Positions 1 to 6,321 of a DNA stretch of 10,685 nucleotides are shown here, piece after piece. Each line of letters opens with the position of its first letter. Positions within the stretch are counted from its first letter, which is position 1. The stretch lies in the NCBI GenBank assembly GCA_031367895.1, contig JANLQP010000265.1:1-10685 (forward strand), read 5' to 3'. The translations under genes and the position numbers were made by a program. This DNA comes from Ga0077555 sp031367895. GTDB lineage: Bacteria > Pseudomonadota > Alphaproteobacteria > Rhizobiales > Hyphomicrobiaceae. The notes under the pieces are model-generated. The model did not search any database and had not been told where the DNA came from. It saw nothing but the letters and a program-made list of their open reading frames with translations.

Positions 1-453
1 AGTCTCCAGGAACAGCTTTACGACGCCCGCGCCACCTTCAAGATCGCGACCAATCTGGTCGCCATGCACTTCGATCGCGATTGGCAGCGCCGATTCTTCA
101 CCCAACTCGATGCCGTCCTGGATGTCGAGGAATGGGACCGCCAGGACAGGCTCATCACCGAGCCCGCATTCCGCACTCTGCTGCGCGTCCTGCTCATGCT
201 GCGCGGCAAGCGGCGGCCGGGCCTCGCCGTTGGTCCTGATGGCTCCATCATTGCGACGTGGACAGCCGGCGCAAATCGCTTGACGCTAGAATGCCATCCC
301 GACGATACCGTGCGCTGGATCGTTACCCAGATCATCGACAGCGAGCCTGACACAGCTGCTGGCCAGACCAAGTTGGTCTATTTGTTTGAGAGACTGGCAT
401 CCTTCAACCCCGGGCAATGGTTCGACAATGAAGGGCCAAAACCTCAAGCCTGA
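1..453 (+). CDS. Uncharacterised protein, N-terminus cut by window edge
   Basis: The frame is open from the first base, so the true start lies upstream; 150 residues are visible before the TGA stop. I do not recognise a named domain. The visible part begins with a charged, probably helical region (FDRDWQRRFFTQLDAVLDVEEWDRQDR, in part). It continues with a basic linker (MLRGKRRPG) and a stretch that looks like alternating beta strands (GLAVGPDGSIIATW, then RLTLECHPDDTVRWIV), and ends LASFNPGQWF near the C-terminus. There is no signal peptide or membrane segment in the visible part. Its last 26 bases overlap the next gene, which suggests co-transcription and possibly translational coupling. An in-frame ATG at 64 exists, but the coding character continues upstream of it, so I treat the gene as partial. 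Function unknown; the reading frame itself is well supported by the overlap and by protein-like composition. Confidence 0.7.
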   Translation, partial: SLQEQLYDARATFKIATNLVAMHFDRDWQRRFFTQLDAVLDVEEWDRQDRLITEPAFRTLLRVLLMLRGKRRPGLAVGPDGSIIATWTAGANRLTLECHPDDTVRWIVTQIIDSEPDTAAGQTKLVYLFERLASFNPGQWFDNEGPKPQA

Positions 454-916
454 CCATCACATCGTCAGATACGTTCCTTTCGGCAAGCTGCGAAAAGACG
501 AGAACGACAACCCAATCGGCATAAACCATAATGCGTTCCAACTGAGGCCCGACGAGGCTGGCTTGTCAGTAACGTGGCTTGAATATTTTGCCGGCGATCG
601 AAGCTCCCAGGTGCGCAACGCCGTGCTCGCGATCCGGGCAAGCGAAATGCGCCCTACCACAAAGAGCGGATTCGCCATCGGTAACGTCAATGCTATCGTC
701 GACGCCTGCCGCCAGCGGCAGCACAAGATCCGCGTCATTCACTGGCCCGAGGACGACAACAAGGCCCACGCCGAAATCCGTCAACTCCCCCGCGACGACA
801 CCCCCCTCCTTGAGCAGCTCGCCGCGAGCGCTTGGTCCGAGCTTGTCCTCAATGCCAGCATAGAGCCGATCACTGCACAAGCGCCTGCGCCCGACGAGGC
901 GGCCAATCTGCCGTGA
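428..916 (+). CDS. Uncharacterised protein of about 162 residues, partner of the upstream gene
   Basis: The ATG at 428 gives a 162-residue soluble protein starting MKGQNLKPDHHIVRYVPFGK. A TTG at 386 would add 14 residues, but these read like the shadow of the upstream gene, so I prefer 428. No clear Shine-Dalgarno sequence precedes it, which fits re-initiation from the overlapping upstream gene (overlap 428-453). Visible blocks are HHIVRYVPFGKLRKDE near the N-terminus, AFQLRPDEAGLSVTWLEYF around residues 38-57, and IRVIHWPEDD with EIRQLPRDDTPLLEQLA towards the C-terminus. The tail is Pro/Ala-rich and probably disordered. The pattern looks like a conserved hypothetical family rather than random sequence, and I have an unverified memory of similar hypothetical proteins in alphaproteobacteria. 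No catalytic motif can be named. Its base composition looks lower in GC than glyS or fusA, compatible with acquisition by transfer. Confidence 0.68.
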   Translation: MKGQNLKPDHHIVRYVPFGKLRKDENDNPIGINHNAFQLRPDEAGLSVTWLEYFAGDRSSQVRNAVLAIRASEMRPTTKSGFAIGNVNAIVDACRQRQHKIRVIHWPEDDNKAHAEIRQLPRDDTPLLEQLAASAWSELVLNASIEPITAQAPAPDEAANLP

Positions 917-1294
917 GCCGAACCACAAAGGTCCCAGGTCCGCGCCTTGGCCCCTAAATTCCCAATGGTTTGGACTAATTTGTGCGGCGCACCGTTCACA
1001 TGGCGCGTTGGGCAGCTCCTGGCCCATCACGACGCGGCCACGGTTTGTTCCATCGGCGCTCGATGTTGGAGGGACAGCTGACGTTCGTCAATCCAGCGTT
1101 TACTCGGGATGCGCCTCTGCTGGACTTCAAACGCACCGTTTCCTGAAACTTATCCCCCTTTTCTCGCACCGTGGCATGCTCTCCGTGCTCGCATCGATGA
1201 GTTGCGCTGTCGGAGACGTCCGGAAGCGTGATGCGGGTGCCGCTCCTGGTGCGAGGTGGTTGTCGCTGCCTTACGTTCACCAGCCTGCCATCGC

Positions 1295-1314
1295 CTCCGG
1301 GAACGTCCCCGGAG
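1295..1314 (+). other. Perfect 7-bp GC-rich hairpin
   Basis: CTCCGGG at 1295-1301 is exactly complementary to CCCGGAG at 1308-1314, with the 6-base loop AACGTC. It lies about 50 bases upstream of the orphan terminator and could be a domain of the same RNA. A DNA-level palindrome without function cannot be excluded. Confidence 0.4.
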
Positions 1315-1361
1315 TAACCCGCCACTCCGACGGGCACGATGGGTGGAGAAAGCGGGCGGTA

Positions 1362-1426
1362 ACGGGGCGGCGAGAGCCGCAAGTAAAACCCATTCGGACG
1401 CGGTTCAGCCGCCCCGTGGCTTTTTT
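1362..1426 (+). terminator. Strong Rho-independent terminator with no assigned gene
   Basis: ACGGGGCGGC (1362-1371) pairs perfectly with GCCGCCCCGT (1408-1417). Across a small internal loop (GA opposite A), GAGCCGC (1374-1380) pairs with GCGGTTC (1400-1406). The result is a two-part stem of about 17 pairs around a 19-base apical loop, followed after GGC by six T residues (1421-1426). This is the classic + strand intrinsic terminator layout. The nearest upstream gene ends at 916, nearly 450 bases earlier, so the terminator more likely ends a small untranslated RNA than that gene's mRNA, although a long 3' UTR is possible. Confidence 0.72.
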
Positions 1427-1430
1427 CTTG

Positions 1431-1566
1431 GGCCCTTCTGTTGCCCACTTGCGCAACCGGGCCGTGGATACGGTGACCTATGGGAAATCGCCATCGGATG
1501 CCCGTCCAAGCGGAGCTTGGCTCCGCCAAGACGTGTTGGAGACACGCCGGCATGGCGCATCCGGCG
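1431..1566. repeat. Cluster of short palindromes, some mutually exclusive
   Basis: Four adjacent elements are visible. (a) GGCCC (1431-1435) with GGGCC (1459-1463), enclosing GTTGC/GCAAC (1440-1444, 1453-1457). (b) Segments CCAAG, CGGAG, CTTGG, CTCCG, CCAAG between 1506 and 1530, where CGGAGC can pair with GCTCCG, or CTTGGC with GCCAAG, or CCAAG with CTTGG, but not all at once. (c) CGTGT (1532-1536) with ACACG (1542-1546). (d) CGCCGG (1545-1550) with CCGGCG (1561-1566). This could be a REP-like interspersed palindromic element or a structured leader of glyS. A single window cannot show whether it is repeated in the genome. Confidence 0.45.
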
Positions 1567-1641
1567 CGTGGAGTCGGCTTGCTATGGAGAATCGCCGGCG
1601 CCCTTGCCCCGGTCCGCCGCGGCAGTTAGGGAGTACATCTG

Positions 1642-1665
1642 AACGCAGTCCGCGTTCACTGCGTT
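1642..1665 (+). promoter_or_regulatory. 8-bp hairpin in the glyS leader
   Basis: AACGCAGT (1642-1649) is exactly complementary to ACTGCGTT (1658-1665), with an 8-base loop. It ends 26 bases before the glyS start codon and has no following T run, so it is not a standard terminator. Its position suggests an effect on ribosome access or on leader mRNA stability, which is inference only. Confidence 0.4.
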
Positions 1666-1691
1666 TACAACCCGAAGCCGTGGGCTCCCCA

Positions 1692-3803
1692 ATGTCTGAA
1701 CTCCTGCTCGAGCTGTTCTCCGAGGAAATCCCGGCGCGGATGCAACTTGCCGCTGCCGAGAACCTGAAGAAGATGGTCGGCGACGGCCTGAAGGCGAAGG
1801 GCCTCAACGTCGGCAAGGCGCTGGCCTATGCAACGCCGCGCCGCCTCGCGCTCGTGATCGCCGACGTGCCGGCGATGTCGCCTGCGATCTCGGAAGAAAA
1901 GAAGGGCCCACGTGTCGGCGCGCCCGAAGCCGCGATCCAGGGTTTCCTCAAGGGCGCGGGGCTCAAGGCAATCGGCGAAGCCGAGGTGGTGAAGGACGCC
2001 AAAAAGGGCGATTTCTATGTCGCGCGTATCGAGAAGGCGGGACAGCCGGCGGCGGTAATCGTCGCGGAGGTCGTGGGCGAGACGCTTGCGAATTTCCCTT
2101 GGCCGAAATCACAGCGCTGGGGCTCGGGCACCTTTACCTGGGTGCGGCCGTTGCAATCGATCATCTGTCTGCTCGGCGACAAGGTCGTACCGTTGGAGGT
2201 CGGCGGTGTCGCGAGCGGCAAGAGCACGCGCGGGCATCGTTTCCACGGCAACGCGCCATTCGAGGTGACGGGCTTCGAGGACTACGGGACGAAACTGCAA
2301 GCGGCGAAGGTACTGCTGCCGTCGTCCGAGCGCGTCGAGATGATCCGCGAGCAGGCGCGCGCGATCGCGAGCAAAGAGAAGCTCGAACTGATCGAGGACG
2401 AGGCACTGCTCGCCGAGAACGCCGGTCTCACGGAATGGCCTGTCGTGATGATGGGCACGTTCGATGAAGCGTTCCTGGCGGTGCCGGCCGAGTGCCTGAC
2501 GACGGCGATGAAGAACCACCAGAAATGCTTCTCGCTCAAAGTCCCGAAGACGGGAAAGCTCGCCAACCGCTTCCTGCTGGTTTCGAACCTGACGCCGCCG
2601 GACGGTGGCGCCGAGATCGTGAAAGGCAACGAGCGCGTGATCCGCGCAAGGCTTTCGGACGCCAAGTTCTTCTGGGAGCAGGACCTGAAGCGCAAGCTGG
2701 AGCCGATGCACTTCGAGTTGAAAGGCATCACGTTTCACGAGAAGCTCGGGACGCAATGGGACCGCATGGAGCGGATAACCGAACTGGCGCGCGAAATCGC
2801 GGGCGCCGTCGACGCTGAGCCGGAGTTGGCGGGACGCGCCGCGCAGCTGGCCAAGGCTGATCTCGTTTCGGGCATGGTCGGAGAGTTTCCGGAGCTGCAA
2901 GGCCTGATGGGCCGCTATCTCGCGGCGGCCGAGGGGATGAACCCGAAGATCACGTCGGCAATCGAGGAGCACTACAAGCCGAAGGGGCAATCGGACACGG
3001 TGCCGACGGCGCCGGTCTCGGTGGCGGTGGCCTTGGCCGACAAGCTCGACACGCTCGTCGGCTTCTGGGCGATCGACGAGAAACCGTCGGGCTCGGGCGA
3101 CCCCTATCAGCTGCGTCGCGCGGCGCTGGGTATCATTCGCATCGTGCTCGAGAATGATCTGCGGCTGCCGCTGCTCGGGGTCATTCAGCGCCACTTCAAG
3201 GCGCGGATAGGCACACTGCCGGCGAAGCTCTCGCCGCCAGAGCAGCTGTTGAAGGGCGTCGACTCACACGCGCTGGGTCTCGATCTGCTGGCGTTCTTCG
3301 CCGACCGGCTGAAGGTGCACTTGCGCGAGAAGGGCGCGCGTCACGATCTGATCGACGCCGTGTTCTCGCTCGGTGGCCAGGACGATCTGGCGCTGATCGT
3401 GAAGCGGGTCGAGGCGCTCGATGCATTTCTGAAAACGGATGACGGCCGGAACCTGCTCGCCGGCGTCAAGCGCGCGGTCAACATCCTCGGCATCGAGGAG
3501 AAGAAGGACAAGCGCACGCACGCCGGGCGCCACGATCCGAATCTGCTCGAGGTGGCGGCGGAGATTGCGCTTGCTGCGGCGATTGCCAGCGCCAAGCACG
3601 ACACGGCGGCGGCGATCAACGTCGAGAACTTCACCGGTGCGATGAACGCATTAGCGGACCTCCGCGCCCCCGTCGACGCCTTCTTCGAGACGGTGACCGT
3701 CAACGCGAGCGAGGTAAAACTCCGCGAGAACCGATTGCGGCTGCTGTCGGAAATCCGCGAGGCGACGCTGTCGGTCGCGGAGTTTTCGAAGATCGCGGGC
3801 TAA
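1692..3803 (+). CDS. glyS: Glycine--tRNA ligase beta subunit
   Basis: This is the beta subunit of the bacterial alpha2beta2 glycyl-tRNA synthetase, which charges tRNA-Gly with glycine in the cytoplasm. The catalytic site is in the alpha subunit GlyQ; GlyS contributes tRNA recognition. The product is 703 residues, normal for the family. It starts with the family signature MSELLLELFSEEIPARMQ and has further recognisable blocks: KFFWEQDL at about residue 325, a segment around ADKLDTLVGFWA at about 448-459, and the YQLRRAALGIIRIV block after it. The C-terminal part corresponds to the anticodon-binding-like domain. The frame is open far upstream, but the family N-terminus fixes the start at 1692. 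No good Shine-Dalgarno sequence precedes it (GGGCTCCCCA), so initiation may be weak or depend on the leader. glyQ is commonly located nearby in relatives but is not in this window. The gene ends 9 bases from a convergent gene. Confidence 0.97.
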   Translation: MSELLLELFSEEIPARMQLAAAENLKKMVGDGLKAKGLNVGKALAYATPRRLALVIADVPAMSPAISEEKKGPRVGAPEAAIQGFLKGAGLKAIGEAEVVKDAKKGDFYVARIEKAGQPAAVIVAEVVGETLANFPWPKSQRWGSGTFTWVRPLQSIICLLGDKVVPLEVGGVASGKSTRGHRFHGNAPFEVTGFEDYGTKLQAAKVLLPSSERVEMIREQARAIASKEKLELIEDEALLAENAGLTEWPVVMMGTFDEAFLAVPAECLTTAMKNHQKCFSLKVPKTGKLANRFLLVSNLTPPDGGAEIVKGNERVIRARLSDAKFFWEQDLKRKLEPMHFELKGITFHEKLGTQWDRMERITELAREIAGAVDAEPELAGRAAQLAKADLVSGMVGEFPELQGLMGRYLAAAEGMNPKITSAIEEHYKPKGQSDTVPTAPVSVAVALADKLDTLVGFWAIDEKPSGSGDPYQLRRAALGIIRIVLENDLRLPLLGVIQRHFKARIGTLPAKLSPPEQLLKGVDSHALGLDLLAFFADRLKVHLREKGARHDLIDAVFSLGGQDDLALIVKRVEALDAFLKTDDGRNLLAGVKRAVNILGIEEKKDKRTHAGRHDPNLLEVAAEIALAAAIASAKHDTAAAINVENFTGAMNALADLRAPVDAFFETVTVNASEVKLRENRLRLLSEIREATLSVAEFSKIAG

Positions 3804-3804
3804 G

Positions 3805-3821
3805 CGGCAGCACTACTGCCG
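3805..3821. terminator. Hairpin in the convergent gap, possible bidirectional terminator
   Basis: CGGCAG (3805-3810) pairs perfectly with CTGCCG (3816-3821) around the loop CACTA. It starts 2 bases after the glyS stop and contains the last codons and the stop of the opposing gene. Being symmetric, it would form in either transcript. No T tract follows on either strand, so it may stabilise 3' ends rather than terminate by itself. Confidence 0.42.
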
Positions 3822-6107
3822 GTACTTCCGCCAGATCGCCGACAGAATGTTCGAGAAGTCGTCGGTCCAAGGCGCTGTGGCCGCTTCGGGCATCTCGTCG
3901 ACAAACGGCAGGACGCGGATCGGCTGCATCGCAACGTCGCTCTTCGTCACGAATACGACGAGACTTCCCGACGCATCATATTTGGTCGAGCTCGCGGCCA
4001 TGTCGGTGGCGAGCATCGCGCGCGCACCCTGGACGGTCTTGACCATGGCGGCGACGACGGGCGCCAGGTCGAGATGACGGTTGGAGATATGTAGCGCCAG
4101 GATGCCGTCGGGCGCCAAACGCGAAAGGTAGAGTTCGAGCGCCTCGCGGGTCAGCAGATGCACGGGGATCGAGTCCGACGAGAATGCGTCGACCACGAGA
4201 TAGTCGAAGCTGCCGGGCTTTTCCTTCGCAAGCGTCAGGCGGGCATCGCCGACGATGATGTCGGCATTCGGCTGGCACGTGGAGAGATGCCGGAAATGGC
4301 CGGAGTCGCGCGCGATGCGGACCACGACGGGATCGATCTCGTAGAAGCGCCACGTCTCGCCGGCGGCACTGTTGCAGGCCATGGAGCCGGCGCCGAGGCC
4401 GATGATGCCGACATTGAGATGAGCTTCGAGGTTGCCGGAGGCAACGCGGGCCGCAGCGACGCCGCGGGCCATCGGACCACCAGAATAATAGTAGCTCGAT
4501 GGCACGGGCGTCGGCGTCGGCTTGCCGTCCTCCGTGAGGATGCGCTCCGCGCCATGCAGGGTGGTGCCGTGCATCAGCATGCGGATCTGCGTGTCGGGCG
4601 TGGTCACTACATAGTGGACACCGAAGAAGCTGCGTTCGGACTCGCCGCGGTTCATTGTCGTCGGCAGCACCGCCAGCGTCGCCGTGATGACGAAGCCGTA
4701 GACAAGCTGCGAGAACGGCTTCACATGCGACAGGATCGCCAGCACCGCAAAGCCGTTGATGAAGAACAGCAGGGCCACGTTCGAACGGCCAAGCAGGCCC
4801 TGTCGCATGGCGATGCCGATGCCGATCATGCCGACGAGGGCGATGCAGGTCAGACGCGCCAGAGCGCCCAAGTCCGTGCCTTGCTTGGCGTTCTCGATGA
4901 GCCCCGACCGGCAGGCGAGGCCGAGCAGGAGCAGCAGCGGGAACTCCCAGATCGCGTTGAAAATCTGCGGTGCGATGATGGCCGCGAACATGCCGCCGAG
5001 AACGCCGCCGAGCGACATCCACAGATAGAACTCGGTCAGGTTGGTGGCGGCCGGGCGGCGCTGATAGAGCTCGCGATGGGCGATCATCGTGGTGACGAAG
5101 AAGGCGGCCGTGCTCGATGGAACGGTGATGATCCATCCCGACGAGCCCGGCATGGCCAGCCCATACACCGTGACCGCAAGGCACAGCGGTTGCAGGCGCT
5201 GCAAGATCTCGTGGCTGATCGGGGGGCGTTCGGTGAAGGTGAGAATGAAGGTCGCGAGGAACATCGCCAACGGCAGCACCCACAGGAACGGCGCTGACGC
5301 GATGTCGGTCGACAGGTAGTTGGTGTAGGCGACGAGCAGGCCCGAGGGAACGGCGGCGAGACCGATCCAACTGAGGCGCTGGCTCCAGGCCGGACGCGGC
5401 TCAGCACGAACGGCGGGCGTTACGGTCAGCGCCGCGACCGCGGTGGCCGGCACGCTTTCGCGCAGCAGGAAGCCGCAGGCGGCTATAGCGAGGCCGAGCA
5501 GAATGAAGCCGATCGTCCAGACCTTCGCTTGCGCCGAGACGCCGATGAACGGTTCGATCACGAACGGGTAGGCGAGCAGGGCGACGAGGCTGCCGAGGTT
5601 CGAAGCGCCATAGAGAAAATAGGGGTCCTTGGCGTGGCGGCTCTTTGTGCAGGCAAACCATGATTGCAGCAGCGGCGCGTTCGCTGAAACCGCAAAGAAC
5701 GGCAGACCGACGCCGAGACCAAGCGTTCCGATGAGCCACAGGTAGACGTCGCCAGCCGGCGGCTCCGAGACCGAGGCAGGCAGTCCGATCGGTAGGGCCA
5801 ACAGGCCAACCGCCAGTACCGCCAGATGCGCGAGCGGGGCGATCCGCGGCGACAGGAAACGGTTCAGAACATGTGCGTAGCAGTAGCCGGCCAGCAAAAC
5901 CGCCTGGAAGAAACACATCGACACCGCCCACACGGACGGCGAGCCCCCGAGCCGGGGCAGCACGATCTTGGCGAACATCGGCTGCACCGAGAAGAGGAGC
6001 AGCGCCGACAGGAACAGGGTGGCGGCAAACAGGCCGACCACGGCGGCCGTGTCGCGTTGCGGGGACAGCGGGCGCGGTTGCACCTGGCCAACGGTAGACG
6101 ATTCCAT
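3813..6107 (-). CDS. Membrane protein fused to a spermidine-synthase-like domain
   Basis: The 764-residue product has two parts. Residues 1 to about 470 are strongly hydrophobic, with roughly a dozen membrane segments resembling a transporter-type domain. The C-terminal part is a Rossmann-fold aminopropyltransferase-like domain. It contains GLGAGS at 570-575 (nucleotide/SAM-type binding loop), the acidic residue of YEID at 600, GDAR at about 620-623, and VVDAFSSDSIPVHLL at about 638-652, where spermidine synthases carry their catalytic aspartates. Conserved-looking RSFFGVHYVV and HGTTLHGAE precede the Rossmann part. This matches the known group of bacterial fused membrane/spermidine-synthase proteins, whose substrate is generally not established. 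A polyamine-related role is inferred from the fold. The ATG at 6107 is chosen over one at 6161 because GAGG lies 9 bases upstream and the extra 18 residues are not hydrophobic or family-like. The gene stands alone, convergent with glyS. Confidence 0.88.
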   Translation of the reverse strand: MESSTVGQVQPRPLSPQRDTAAVVGLFAATLFLSALLLFSVQPMFAKIVLPRLGGSPSVWAVSMCFFQAVLLAGYCYAHVLNRFLSPRIAPLAHLAVLAVGLLALPIGLPASVSEPPAGDVYLWLIGTLGLGVGLPFFAVSANAPLLQSWFACTKSRHAKDPYFLYGASNLGSLVALLAYPFVIEPFIGVSAQAKVWTIGFILLGLAIAACGFLLRESVPATAVAALTVTPAVRAEPRPAWSQRLSWIGLAAVPSGLLVAYTNYLSTDIASAPFLWVLPLAMFLATFILTFTERPPISHEILQRLQPLCLAVTVYGLAMPGSSGWIITVPSSTAAFFVTTMIAHRELYQRRPAATNLTEFYLWMSLGGVLGGMFAAIIAPQIFNAIWEFPLLLLLGLACRSGLIENAKQGTDLGALARLTCIALVGMIGIGIAMRQGLLGRSNVALLFFINGFAVLAILSHVKPFSQLVYGFVITATLAVLPTTMNRGESERSFFGVHYVVTTPDTQIRMLMHGTTLHGAERILTEDGKPTPTPVPSSYYYSGGPMARGVAAARVASGNLEAHLNVGIIGLGAGSMACNSAAGETWRFYEIDPVVVRIARDSGHFRHLSTCQPNADIIVGDARLTLAKEKPGSFDYLVVDAFSSDSIPVHLLTREALELYLSRLAPDGILALHISNRHLDLAPVVAAMVKTVQGARAMLATDMAASSTKYDASGSLVVFVTKSDVAMQPIRVLPFVDEMPEAATAPWTDDFSNILSAIWRKYRQ

Positions 6108-6116
6108 GACGCAGGA

Positions 6117-6120
6117 CCTC
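6117..6120 (-). promoter_or_regulatory. Ribosome binding site deciding the start of the membrane/spermidine-synthase gene
   Basis: Read on the minus strand, GAGG lies 9 bases before the ATG at 6107. The alternative ATG at 6161 has only an AT-rich stretch in front of it, with no Shine-Dalgarno match. Confidence 0.6.
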
Positions 6121-6161
6121 GAGATCTGGCAAACCAGTCTCGAACGGTACGGCTCAAGCAT

Positions 6162-6196
6162 TTAAGATCGTTGAATAAAAACTTAATTTGCGTTGA
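6162..6196 (-). promoter_or_regulatory. AT-rich stretch with spaced direct repeat, putative promoter region
   Basis: This is the most AT-rich stretch in the surrounding DNA and lies 55-90 bases upstream of the start at 6107. The hexamer CGTTGA (TCAACG on the minus strand) occurs at 6169-6174 and 6191-6196, 22 bp apart, about two helical turns. TTAAG (6162-6166) and CTTAA (6182-6186) form an inverted pair. No convincing -35/-10 pair was found, so the promoter role is inferred from position and composition. Confidence 0.3.
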
Positions 6197-6243
6197 GGAA
6201 TTCGCAAGACGCGGGTAAGGTATGGCTCGACAGGGAGGGCGCG

Positions 6244-6273
6244 AAAAAGTGACGTCGTGCGGTGGCGACACTT
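6244..6273 (-). terminator. Probable Rho-independent terminator of the CinA-family gene
   Basis: On the minus strand AAGTG then TCG pairs with CGA, a 3-base bulge and CACTT, followed by a T run (five A residues at 6244-6248 on the + strand, the inner ones also closing the stem). It begins about 40 bases after the stop codon at 6314. The stem is short and bulged, so confidence is moderate. Confidence 0.48.
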
Positions 6274-6289
6274 GGCACCTGTTCGGGCG

Positions 6290-6321
6290 TCACGAACTTA
6301 CGCACTCACGAATTCACGACT
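6290..6321. repeat. Four tandem 8-bp units at the end of the CinA-family gene
   Basis: Consecutive octamers read TCACGAAC, TTACGCAC, TCACGAAT and TCACGACT on the + strand, a degenerate tandem array with the core TCACGA. The last copy contains the stop codon of the minus-strand gene (TCA = TGA) and its last two codons. The other three lie just beyond it. Replication slippage is the likely origin. Confidence 0.6.

Larger units (their letters stand above)
917..1691. other. 775-base gene-poor region before glyS
   Basis: No open frame here looks like a protein. The glyS frame happens to stay open back to 1008, but the translated extension is low-complexity, Arg/Pro/Ser-rich and unlike the GlyS family. 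The minus-strand open frame 996-1553 has similar character. I found no tRNA, transposase fragment or known riboswitch. What it does hold is a perfect 7-bp hairpin at 1295-1314, a strong intrinsic terminator at 1362-1426, a run of palindromes at 1431-1566 and an 8-bp hairpin at 1642-1665. Nothing recognisable was seen between 917 and about 1290. Confidence 0.6.

Noticed and set aside
1240..1430. Cobalamin or glycine riboswitch, or RNase P, SRP, tmRNA or 6S RNA
   Set aside because: CCCGCCACTCCGACGGG looks loosely like part of a cobalamin element, but the other conserved boxes are missing. The conserved cores I know for the other RNAs are also absent on both strands.
996..1553. Minus-strand open frame of 185 codons opposite the gap
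   Set aside because: Low-complexity, Arg/Pro-rich translation with no recognisable motif; it overlaps the terminator and palindromes, so it is a chance frame in GC-rich DNA.
1008..1691. N-terminal extension of GlyS by 228 residues
   Set aside because: The frame is open by composition only; the extension is Arg/Pro/Ser-rich, unlike the GlyS family, and crosses the terminator at 1362-1426. The family signature starts exactly at 1692.
2109..3194. Long minus-strand open frame inside glyS (361 codons)
   Set aside because: Shadow of glyS; the translation is Arg/Leu-rich with no family features.
4158..5297. Long + strand open frame (379 codons) opposite the membrane enzyme gene
   Set aside because: Its translation is a charged, His/Arg/Glu-rich antisense product, typical of the complement of a hydrophobic high-GC gene.
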